From Sinonovacula constricta (taxonomy: Eukaryota; Mollusca; Bivalvia; Cardiida; Solecurtidae), in contig CM017561.1 of assembly GCA_007844125.1 (NCBI GenBank), positions 63,841,256 to 63,905,255 on the forward strand: a DNA stretch of 64,000 bases, in the 5' to 3' direction. Within the stretch, counting starts at the first letter, position 1. Every line of letters begins with the position of its first letter. Of this stretch, positions 11,896 through 24,500 are shown one piece after another. A program made the translations under genes and the position numbers. The notes beneath the pieces were generated by a model that was not told the origin of the DNA, did not search any database, and saw only the letters and a program-made list of their open reading frames with translations.

Positions 11896-13600
11896 TTTTT
11901 AAAAAAAGCATGCATGTTTTCCCCTGATGCATTTATGTTTTTCTCTTTTGTTTCACTGGCTAGTAAATGCGAGCCTCCTAATTTTATCAACATGATTCGT
12001 TTTCTTAAATAAGGAACACGAATATGTCCACGGCTGTAGGTCCTTTTAAAAATATATCGTTACGCATTCTGATTGAATGAATTAGCTTCAACAAAGGCAG
12101 ATAAAAATCAAAATCCAGTTCTTTGTAAAGGTCTCTGTATTAGATCCAGATCTTCCTAATACTTATATTAGTGTCGATATGTACATGCAACCATAGATTT
12201 TCGTGTTGAAGGTTTTTTACGGCCTTTGTTAAAAAGGCGACATCCCACAGTTTGTTTATATCGAATACACATGGAACGATAAGACATATCGATGCTTATA
12301 GACTGTGCTGAGTGATTGCTGGCCTTACGTACAGTTTTGTCTTTAGCTTAGACGAGTTTATGTCAGTGATTAGGCAGGGCAAACCACCATACTTTCAATT
12401 GAAACTTACAATAGCCCCTATTTTTGTTTTCTGATTCTTCCTATTTGTCGAATTAGACGTATTGTATAAGCACCGTTAACTAATTCTAAAAACGGTGAAC
12501 TGTATACATAGTTAGGGACCGTCACATCCGGGAAGAAAGACACCGCTATTTTTCACTTCTTCATAAATCTAGGACATGTGTTAAAATAATTCGGTTGAAA
12601 ATATTACTATATTCATGCCTCTACGACCACGTTCTGCTTGAAATGATCCTAAAATGAACTGTGATGGATCTATGTATTGATTTGCTTCAACCAGTGGAAA
12701 TTTACTTAAATGGCAATTCTACGACATAAACACATTGTTTTTGGTTAGGCAGAAATCACAGCTTCATGCTTTTTGAAGGGAAAACTTTCTAGCCATCGCT
12801 GATTTTGGGGCGTAGCGTTATTAAAGTCCTAGTGACGTCTAGGAAAGATATAAGTTTCAAGTTTTATTTCAAATCCAGAAAGTCAAAGGCCTACATGGCA
12901 TAGATATACAATATATACAATACACAATGTACATAAGATCAAACTTATGACAACCAGTCACTAACAAATGTATATACATGTACATAGCAAAACTGTTTTG
13001 ATACAATAAAACAACTAAAACTAGGAGAGGTAAGTATAGTTAGACAACTCCTAATTTGGAAAACTCCTAATATTTAACTCAAGGCCTACTCATAACAACC
13101 CGGACTGTGGCCTTAGGATAAGTATTGTCCTGTTATTAGATACAAGTGTGAAGGAAATAGAAAAAAAATGTTTACGTCTATAACGGGGGCCGGTTTGCTC
13201 TGGCTTTCGTCTGGTTAAAACAATACACTTATGGAACAATATGCATTTATTGATTTTTTTTATTACAAAAGCGGTATGCATGTGCATGGTATTATTATGC
13301 AAGGTGTGTGTATCGTAAACTGAATTATTTACAAGTAAAGGCCTGCATAATACATACTTTCCAAATGTGCCTTTAAACTATAGACACAATATTTCTAATA
13401 AATGTACATGGAAATTAAGGTCGGTATGGTTTTTAAATTGTATGTTTGGATCTGAGGTGTTAATACTTACTAGTTAAAAATAATAAAAGAAGAGCTGTAA
13501 AATGCCGCCCTTCACTTTTATTATTGCCTATATCTGTTACAACTTGAACAAAACCTAAACCAATACAAAAATGATTTAATAAAAATGGCATGCTTTAGCA
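11896..13600. other. noncoding stretch
   Basis: No gene was recognised. A possible diverged MITE relative occurs near 12228 (GACATCCCACAGTTTGTTTA), too weak to call. The segment 12855-13020 is AT-rich and resembles a retroelement tail, but no open frame supports that. Confidence 0.4.
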
Positions 13601-13608
13601 TAGAAAGG

Positions 13609-14210
13609 ACTAAGAAAGACGTAGAAATCTATCGTGTTTAGACTAAGAAAAACGTAGAAATCTATCGTGTTTAGACTAAGAAAGACGTAGAAATCTATCG
13701 TGTTTAGACTAAGAAAGACGTAGAAAACTATCGTGTTTAGACTAAGAAAGACGTAGAAATCTATCGTGTTTAGACTAAGAAAGACGCAGAAATCTATCGT
13801 GTTTCGACTAAAAAAGACGTAGAAATCTATCGTGTTAAGGCTGAGAAAGACGTAGAAATCTATCGTGTTTAGACTAAGAAAGACTAAGAAAGACGTAGAA
13901 ATCTATCGTGTTTAGACTAAGAAAGACGTAGAAATCTATCGTGTTAAGACTAAGAAAGACGTAGAAATCTATCGTGTTAAGACTAAGAAAGACGTAGAAA
14001 TCTATCGTGTTTAGACTAAGAAAGACGTAGAAAACTATCGTGTTTAGACTAGGAAAGACGTAGAAATCTATCGTGTTTAGACTAAGAAAGACGTAGAAAT
14101 CTATCGTGTTTAGACTAAGAAAGACGTAGAAAACTATCGTGTTTAGACTAAGAAAGACGTAGAGATCTATCGTGTTTAGACTAAGAAAGACGTAGAAATC
14201 TATCGTGTTT
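13609..14210. repeat. 33-bp minisatellite, about 18 copies
   Basis: The period is 33 bp, with core AGACTAAGAAAGACGTAGAA followed by ATCTATCGTGTTT. Most units differ by one or two bases. One unit near 13870 carries an extra 11-bp internal duplication (GACTAAGAAAG twice). It lies downstream of the CDC123 stop, possibly beyond its 3' UTR. Confidence 0.95.
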
Positions 14211-15589
14211 ACACTTTCTCCTGACCAGAGTTTGGCTGTGCTTCGTCATAAACCCACCATATTTAATAACCAATAAACCTGTTACATTGCTGATAATGTG
14301 AAATGGTGATTTTGATAAAACTAGAAATTTAAGCAGAAAATCTGAATGAGTTTGTGTGCATCTGTCATACAAAAAATTAGTTACTAGTAGTTTTTATTTA
14401 ATGCTATTACGTACATTTATATTTTGAAGAGGCCTTGCCAAAATGACAATGATAATACCCTCCTAGTGGCCAAGAATGTTAGTATTTTAATGGCATTTAA
14501 AAATATGTTTTAATATGTGCATACACCTGCACTGTCCTTTATTTATACATGTACATTTGTAAATTCTAATGGAAAAATCAATACATAATCAATTCTAGAA
14601 CACTATGGCAAAACAGTTGTGGACAGCAAAATAAGAAACAAAAACGGAACACCAGTCAATATTTTATAAAAATCATTTATAAAACATAATTACTTGTACA
14701 GTTTAGCATTTTGGTCAATACTTGTAATGCCTGCTACAATCATTAACAAAAAATAATCTAAATACAACATGCTTTATTACTGGTAAAAGGAACAATACAA
14801 TCTGTCCATCATTTCCAGGTATGAAAATAGTCACTTTTCACCAGTTCCAAGTATTAAAATACTAGTGAAACTATCTTTTTAGTGAAAGATATGTAAAATG
14901 TCACCTTTTAGTTTATTAAAATACATGTATATTAAAAATAATACCTTAACACACTTAGATTATTAATTAATAATCACAAATATAAGACAGTTTACAATTA
15001 TAGCTTTGTAACAGAACTTGGCACACTGCTGAAATGGCAAGCTGCATAATTCTGACACAAGACAAATGTTTTCCCTTAGATGTAGTGCTACTTTTGTTTT
15101 AGACAGCATTACTGATTATTTTTTATGTTTTATCCTACCGCAACATATTGAAGAAAATGAGCATTTACTTTTTAGCTGCGTAAAGTTATTTTGGTCGTTG
15201 TGCCAACAAAACTGATTTTTGTACCTTTAAACATTTCTGCCAAATGTTAACATTTGCACTCTTACTTATATTAATATGCCTTGTCTTGTTCAATACATAT
15301 GTAACGTTATCAAGTTGTCATCAAATTTTGTTGCAGGATACAGCTTACATCATGGTCAACATATGTCCCTCTAAATACAATAAAACATTTTAAATTTTGT
15401 TTTGGCTGTCATAAAAGCAACTGACTAGACTCTTAGGTTATTAATTGTATCATGTGGAGTTTTTTTAAAAGAGCCTGAAACTTCCTCATTGTTTGTTTGT
15501 ATGCTACAAGGATGTAGGAAGTGATGCCTCGCCTCCAGGCAAGGGTCACCTTGATGGACGAGTGTCAAGAATAAACTAGTTAGAGATGG
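14211..15589 (-). other. CDC123 downstream region, probable 3' UTR
   Basis: No independent gene was recognised. The part nearest the stop at 15590 should be CDC123 3' UTR. Several AATAAA-like hexamers on the minus strand are available (for example near 14391), but the true end cannot be chosen from sequence alone. Confidence 0.35.
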
Positions 15590-18500
15590 TCAAGTTACTG
15601 GGCCAACATCAGGGGCATCATCATCAGAATTATTACTTCTGTTCTCCTGTTCTATTTTCTGAAATGTGCAAACACAACATAAAACACAAACCTACATACA
15701 TTGATTGAATGAAAAAAATTAAGGCCGCCCTTTTCATATCAAAAAAGAATAAGGTGAGATAATAATTTTACATTGCATTTAAAATTTTCAAAAATCTGAC
15801 AGAAACATGAGTAGAGGCTGGTAAACAATGACCACTGTTAAATACACAATTATATGAAGACTATTTTTAATTGAATTTTACTTATTTGTTTTACGATCCA
15901 CAAAGTCAACCAGTTATATTATAGTATGTGTTTAGCAATATGTTAAACTATAACAACAGAAATTTCAAGATTTGTAAAATAAAGTATTTTTTTTATGACT
16001 ATCTTCTATATTTATTAGTTGCTGTATAAATTTATAATAGTTTTTACCAATTTAAGGAGCTCCATAAGTTTCTCTGGGTCCTGCCCTGAGGAAATGTCCA
16101 CAAAATCTTTTGGTACAGCGTATGTGGAGTAGGGGTTGGGTTGCACCCCTCCCGCATCCTCTATACATCGGAACTCGGGCACCTTGATATAAATAAAACA
16201 AATAAAACTATTTTAGATCCTGATGAAGACCCTAGTTGGGTCAGAACATTGATTAATAATAGTTTACTATATCTAATGTTGGTCGTTAGTTCCACTTACC
16301 CACTTCTTGATATGTAAAACTATTTTAAATGAAGGAAAAACAGAAACTTTTGGTACAGTAAAGACAAAGCAGGGTTTGGCCCTTTATACTAGCAGCCAGG
16401 TAAGACAATACAAAGCTGGAACCATAAGCCAATGAATAACACACCCACCCAATGTATCGCCAGCACCTTCTTCCTTTTAAAAAGTCTCTCATTTTAAGTC
16501 TTATATCAGTGCCTGAACAATCGTTTAAAGGGGCAATAAGGCACACATTTGCATTTTAAATACATATTTTAAATACATGTCCCCAGACTATGTCATTTCG
16601 TTAAAAAATGAATAAATATTACAACAGCATACATAAAATCAGATGTAATTTCCGTTTATATCATATATTTATCTATTTGTTTAACTTGACTAAAATGCAT
16701 TTTAGAGTATGTCAAGTATAAACTTTCTCTGAATCCACTAAAACACAATAAAGTTTTCATTTTCTCTTGTTATTTTGTCAATTTGAGCAGAGAACTATTG
16801 AAAAACAAAACAATAGATGTGTTTAATCTATAAACATTAGAATCAAAATCTGTTATCTTATATAGTATAATTCAGTTATTACCTGACATTGTAACTCTGT
16901 GTCTTCCTGTACATGATCATCCTGTAACAACTCATCCCAGGAGAACAGCAAGCTGTCAGTCACAGGACCGTATGGGTTAAAGTCCAGTAATAACAGTTTA
17001 CCCTGCAATGATTGACAGTTGTCAATCAATACTCAACATCTGCTTATATATGTAATATCACAGTTAAACAAATGACAGGACACAGCTCAAATAAAGTAAT
17101 TAAATTATAAATAATTACTTTTTGAAAACTTCTGAGGTTAATGTTTATATTTTTTATAAAATTTACATGTTAAGGAATTGTTAAAGATTATCACAAACCT
17201 TTGAATGTCTATAAACATCAAAGCAATCTGAAATGAAACAGCAGAGCAGTGTTAAAAAAAGATCATTGTACCATAGAGCCAGCTAAGAAGTAAAGCATTC
17301 ATTGTTTTGAAGGAATCTGATAGAATAGTTGATATTGATACATTTGAGAAATTTATGTTTAAAATGTATTTTTTGCAACATTGCATCAACACATGATGGT
17401 GGCGCCCAGCAAATTATTGATGGAGGAAGTCCCCAATCTTAAGTCTGGGTAGGACCTCCGAGGTATCCCCAATGTAGCTGGAAAATCTGCCAACATAAAA
17501 GTTCTCGCCTAAACTAGAACTCAACCCCACATGGTGAGCGGCTGATGTTACTGTTTATTTTTGTGTACTTATGTGTCTTGCTTAAAAAAAACAGAAAACC
17601 AATCCATGGTTATTGCTACATTATCCAAGGAATCTGAAGATTTCAGGCCACCACAAAATATCTTAAGTTTAAACAGTAAGTGTACAATAGACATGAGCCT
17701 CAAAAAAAAACATCATAGAATTTTCTTAATTCATTAAGAATATTAAGATTATTGTTTTGCTTTTATTTTTGAGATACATCAAAGCGACCAATTATAGGTA
17801 GTCTGGGTAGAACCACCGGCACACCACTGGAAGACCTTCCCACATTTTGCCCGGAACTGGACTCGAACCCATGTAGTAGAACTAAGCAGTCATAGGAGTA
17901 ACAAATCAGCACCCCTACCACTATACCACAGACTCCCCCTTATGAGACTAACAATCATGAGCCTGTGGCAGTAAGGAATGATAATTACATAGGAGGATGT
18001 GTAGAACTACTGGTATGTACACCAGAAATAACATCTTGACTGAAAATTAAATGGTTTATGCCAATCAAGAATACACTTAGATTTGAAAGAAAAGGTACAT
18101 GTATGCAAGACTCACTTATTATATAACAATCCTGTAAACAATATATAAGCCAAAAACCATGTAACTGCTAATAGAAAGGTTCCTTTCAATTAATACTAAT
18201 GCTGGGACATATGATAGTTAGAAGACTTACAGTTTTTGTCTGGGAAGTTTCCTTTGATGATGTTGCTGTGAAATGACAGGATGTCTGCTATGATGTCATT
18301 CTTCTCTTCCACCAGATGGTTGTGGAACATGTCATTGTGACGCTGACAGATACCTGAATACAAGAATAGTATCACAGATACAGAATTAACCCTGATCTAG
18401 TATGAATACAAGGATAGTATCACAGATACAGTATTAACCCTGATCTAGTATGAATACAAGAATAGTATCACAGATACAGAATTAACCCTGATCAAGTATG

Positions 18501-21500
18501 AATAGAAGAATAGTATCACAGATACAGAATTAACCCTGATCTAGTATGAAAACAAGGATAGTATCAAAAGTAAAGGATTATCCCTGATCAAGTATGAATA
18601 TAAGAATAGTATCAGAAGTAAAGGATTAACCTTAATCAAGTATGAATACAAGGATAGTATCAGAAGTAAAGGATTAACCCTGATCAAGTATGAATATAAG
18701 AATAGTATCAGAAGTAAAGGATTAACCTTAATCAAGTATGAATACAAGGATAGTATCAGAAGTAAAGGATTAACCCTGAACAAGTATGAATACAAGAATA
18801 GTATCAGAAGTAAAGAATTATCCCTGATCAAGTATGAGTACAAGAATAGTATCAGAAGTAAAGGGTTAACCTTAATCAAGTATGAAAACAAGGATAGTAT
18901 CAGAAGTAAAGGATTATCCATGATCAAGTATGAATTGACAATTCAAATGCGAATTATGTAGATCCAGATCAAAGAGCTTGTGTTGGGTGCTGTCTGGCCA
19001 AGATCTGCAATACTTGCAGCAGTCTTAAACAATTTCTAGTGGCCTATCATAAAATTGAAGCAATAAATAAAAGTTTGTGACGTTTATTAACACATGAAAT
19101 AGCACTAAGTTGAATGTCAAATCTATAATGAAGACTGGATGTATAATATCTGGTACTCTAGGTCTTATGTTGGGCCAACCCCAATCCCATCCCCCACCAC
19201 CCCCTTCCCAAAAGACAACCAATGAAGACCTGACATATTGTCACCATGTGTGGAAATAAATATCTGCTTGTAAATACAAAAAAGACAAGTGAAATAATAA
19301 GAAAAAGCCCAAACACCAGAAGACTGGGAATATTAGCTGATAAGCTGCCATATGTCTCTCTAGTAGCACAGCTTTCACTGACTTTCAATGGACTTATCAG
19401 TCTAATTCAAAAGATTTCCTTAAAAACAAACAAAAATCTATTTGACCAAAGTGCCTAAACAAATAGGATTTAAAACTTTCATACATGTTATGCTTTAAAA
19501 TTACTTGCATCTGATGCTTTTCTAATGCTTCGTTTTTAGTTCAGTAGTCAAATGGGAAACAAGCTCTAACAACTCATATTAATCCCTCTTCACCGTCCAC
19601 ATATATACATTTTATTTTATGTTGTTTTCATTAAGTTTGCATTTACATGGATATATACTCGACCATGTACTTACCTATAACTGTGTTATCCTTTACAAAA
19701 CACCTGAACTCAGAGGCTAGGTTTAGTTCCTGCCATCTCCTCAACACCAGCTCATACTTGACCAGTGCCTCATTTCTTATGTTCTCATCATCAGAACATA
19801 GATGGAATCTGAAAATGAAAGTTTTAACCATTTACTGGCTGGAAACACATTTAGGGTGTGGCATGTTAAACAACAATTTAAACAAAAGTTGTTAACTTTG
19901 CATCAGCCTTAAAACAACCTAAGAATTATTTTTCTTCCATGCTGAAACTTTTCATTGAAGTCTTATTCGGATTCTGACATTAAAGAAATTTATTGAGTGT
20001 TAAAATAAATAATTTCACTTTAAGAAAAATACAAGCTTACATCAAGAAAAAAGAAAAAAATTGTGAGTTTGGACTTTACTATCAGTAATTTTAGTGCATT
20101 TTTCTGGCCATATTTATAATTAATATTAATGCACACTTTAATAAAATACAAAAGCAGTTAAATTTTAATAATTTAATTTATATAGTTGTTTTTTGACCAA
20201 TACTGTAACTTTAAAGTGACTTGATTATAGTTAATCAAAAAGCAACACTTCTCTGAAGAACAATCATAATGGAATACTACATTATCCCTGATCATTATTT
20301 TTTTTTAATATTAAGTATTTTTGCTTGAACCTGTGCTGTCGCAGTTTCGTTGTTTTTTTTAAACTATTTCCACTACTTCTATGCTAAGGACTTTCAACAT
20401 GCATTAGTCCAACTTTAATAACAAAGATATATAGCTACATGTGTTCAAGCACCTGTCTGCTAGAGAACACTTACCACCCCTAATATATATTAGGTCTGTT
20501 CCTTCATCAAAGCCATTTATTCATAAATACAATAAAGCCTTACTAAGAGGACCACCTGTGTTGTTTTGGAAAGTATGCTGCTTAGCGAGGCAGTCCTCTA
20601 AGTGAGTTCATATATAATACTTATATATCTATTAAAAGGTGTAATATTATACTGTATTTATAGTGTATTGATATTATCTTGTGTTACAGTTTATTTGTTT
20701 CATATACCTAAACATAAAATAAAGTACATTTTCAGTATTTGTTAATTTATTTCAAATTTGTGAACTAGAAATTACAAACAGAACATGTTATAAACTGTTT
20801 TTCTTATGTGACAATACATTCAATCAACAGCACATTTAATTTACCAAAGAGCATGTGTCAAATTGTATTTTACTGGAAGAACTGCTAAACGTTATGTCTG
20901 CCTTTAGTATAGTCCTTCAATGCCTGCTACTGGAAGTCTATCTCAATGCCAACAAGAGATGAGGTCACTTCACCAAGATCATATTGTACTGCTTAATGTT
21001 AAAAACGTTTGATCAGACATTAGTTTGTAAACATGAAGCAAATCATCACTTTATGATTACCGTAAGTGAATCGGCAATGTCATAATTTGAAGTTGTAAAA
21101 TGTGTAAACAATCCCTTTCAGTCAAGCAGTGTTGGCAGGCATGATCAACTGATTAATGGCACCTGAATAAGTTGATCACCTGGTGCCACCCTGAGTAGCG
21201 GGGATTAAGAAAAGTGTGAATTGGTTAACTGATTCTGAAATAACTGTCCATTGTAGCATGTTGCCTCACTTGCCGGGATAGGAGGACATTTAAATAAAGA
21301 AAGAATAAAACAGTTATGGAAAAAAGTGTCACACGTAACAGGGTGCCCCGCTTAGTTGGGTGATTTTTTAATGAGATATTAATGTACTGTCTTCTTCTGA
21401 GTTGAAATATTGTGAACTTTTATCATATGTTTCATTTTTACATCATTTTACTTTGCAATTATAGCAACAATCACCATAATTATTATTGAAAATATTATGA

Positions 21501-24500
21501 ATAGCAAAAAAGCAATTATTGCAGCTATGACACCAATTAGTCTACAAACTTCTTCTTGATGCTGTATTGGTTGTGGCAGAAAGTAACCTCAGCATGATCC
21601 CTATATGACCTTGAGCTTCACTCAACGCCATAATATATGCCAACATTTAACAAATTAAAGGCAACTCACGGCTGTGTGAGATCATGGCAGACAAAATCTG
21701 AACTTTTCAAAAGAAGGTAGATATCACTGGGGCAGGTGCACTTTAACGTCTTGTCAAAGGATATCCAGCTGGCATCCTGTGTTAGAGAAACATTTCTGTA
21801 CAGTTTAGCATTTCTAATGGCATGCTTATTTGCTGATTACATATATATATATATATATATATATATTCAAAAGATTCAGATGCACTGCAAGTCAGCTAGT
21901 TGATAAAATAAAGGTTATCAAGAAACCATTTGAACATTTGAATGCTATTATTGGCAAATTTTGCCATACATGGTAATCATCTATAAAAATGATACCTACA
22001 AAATCTATTTATCCATAAAAAAATGTGACATTTGTTCAACATAAGCATGTTTGCTTCTTTTACATACCGGTACACATTTTTTTAAAATGAAATCTGTTTT
22101 TATCTTCTTTCAATGATTTATAATTACATAAACCTAACATAAAATATTTACAAAAAGAATAAAAAAGAAATAAAGACACACAATATAAAAAGATTACCCT
22201 TGGTGCTGACCAATTCAACTTTGGGAAAACCATTCCTCCCAGTTTTTTTATTGCTGCCTTTACTTCTGCTTCAAACTCCGGGAAACATGGTTCCTGCAAT
22301 AGTCAATAGACACTTTCATTCTCTGGGAAACATGGTTCCTGCAATAGTCAATAGACACTTTCATTCTCTGGGAAACATGGTTCCTCCAATAGTCAATAGA
22401 CACTTTCATTCTCTGGGAAACATGGTTCCTGCAATAGTCAATAGACACTTTCATTCTCTGGGAAACATGGTTCCTGCAATAGTCAATAGACACTTTCATT
22501 CTCTTCGAAACTTGGTTCCTGTAACAGTCAATAGACACTTTCATTCTCTGGGAAACATGGTTTCTGCAATAGTCAATAGACATTTTCATTCTCTTCGAAA
22601 CATGGTTTCTGCAATAGTCAATAGACACTTTTATTCTCTTCGAAACATGGTTTCTGCAATAGTCAATAGACACTTTTATTCTCTTCGAAACATGGTTTCT
22701 GCAATAGTCAATAGACACTTTCATTCTCTGGGAAACATGGTTTCTGCAATAGTCAATAGACACTTTTATTCTCTTCGAAACATGGTTTCTGCAATAGTCA
22801 ATAGATACTTTTATTCTCTTCGAAACATGGTTTCTGCAATAGTCAATAGACACTTTCATTCTCTTCGAAACATGGTTTCTGCAATAGTCAATAGACACTT
22901 TTATTCTCTTCGAAACATGGTTTCTGTAATAGTCAATAGACAATTTCAAACTCTGGGAAACATGGTTCCTGCAATAGTCAATAGACACTTTCATTCTCTG
23001 GGAAACATGGTTCCTGTAATAGTCAATAGACACTTTCATTCTCTGGGAAACATGGTTCCTGCAATAGTCAATAGACACTTTCATTCTCTGGGAAACATGG
23101 TTCCTGCAATAGTCAATAGACACTTTCATTCTCTGAGAAACATGGTTCTTGTAATAGTCAATAGACACTTTCATTCTCTGGGAAACATGGTTCCTGCAAT
23201 AGTCAATAGACACTTTCATTCTCTGGGAAACATGGTTCCTGCAATAGTCAATAGACACTTTCATTCTCTGGGAAACGTGGTTTCTTGCAATAGTCAATAG
23301 ACACTTTCATTCTCTGGGAAACATGGTTCCTGCAATAGTCAATAGACACTTTCATTCTCTGGGAAACATGGTTCCTGTAATAGTCAATAGACACTTTCTA
23401 ACTCTGGGTAACATGGTTCCTGTAATAGTCAATAGACACTTTCATTCTCTGGGAAACATGGTTCCTGCAATAGTCAATAGACACTTTCATTCTCTGGGAA
23501 ACATGGTTCCTGCAATAGTCAATAGACACTTTCATTCTCTGGGAAACATGGTTCCTGCAATAGTCAATAGACACTTTCATTCTCTGGGAAACATGGTTCC
23601 TGCAATAGTCAATAGACACTTTCATTCTCTGGGAAACATGGTTCCTGCAATAGTCAATAGACACTTTCAAACTCTGGAAAACATGGTTCCTGCAATAGTC
23701 AATAGACACTTTCATTCTCTGGGAAACATGGTTCCTGCAATAGTCAATAGACACTTTCAAACTCTGGGAAACATGGTTCCTGCAATAGTCAATAGACACT
23801 TTCATTCTCTGGGAAACATGGTTCCTGCAATAGTCAATAGACACTTTCAAACTCTGGGAAACATGGTTCCTGCAATAGTCAATAGACACTTTCATTCTCT
23901 GGGAAACATGGTTCCTGCAAAATTCAATAGACACTTTCAAACTCCGGGAAACATGGTTCCTTCAATAGTCAACAGACACTTTCAAACTCTGGGAAACATG
24001 GTTCCTGCAATAGTCAATAGACACTTTCAAACTCTGGGAAACATGGTTCCTGCAATAGTCAATAGACACTTTCAAACTCTGGGAAACATGGTTCCTGCAA
24101 TAGTCAATAGACACTTTCAAACTCTGGGAAACATGGTTCCTGCAATAGTCAATAGACACTTTCATTCTCTGGGAAACATGGTTCCTGTAATAGTCAATAG
24201 ACACTTTCATTCTCTGGGAAACATGGTACCTGTAATAGTCAATAGACACTTTCATTCTCTGGGAAACATGGTTCCTGTAATAGTCAATAGACACTTTCAT
24301 TCTCTGGGAAACATGGTTCCTGTAATAGTCAATAGACACTTTCAAACTCTGGGAAACATGGTTCCTGTAATAGTCAATAGACACTTTCATTCTCTGGGAA
24401 ACATGGTTCCTGCAATAGTCAATAGACACTTTCATTCTCTGGGAAACATGGTTCCTGTAATAGTCAATAGACACTTTCATTCTCTGGGAAACATGGTTCC

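Noticed and set aside
13609..14210. Regular repeats as a possible CRISPR array
   Set aside because: Units are contiguous without unique spacers, and the window is clearly eukaryotic; it is a minisatellite.
18541..18927. 128-codon hydrophobic frame rich in [11 protein letters not shown]
   Set aside because: Product of the 48-bp minisatellite in CDC123 intron 7; the period is divisible by three.
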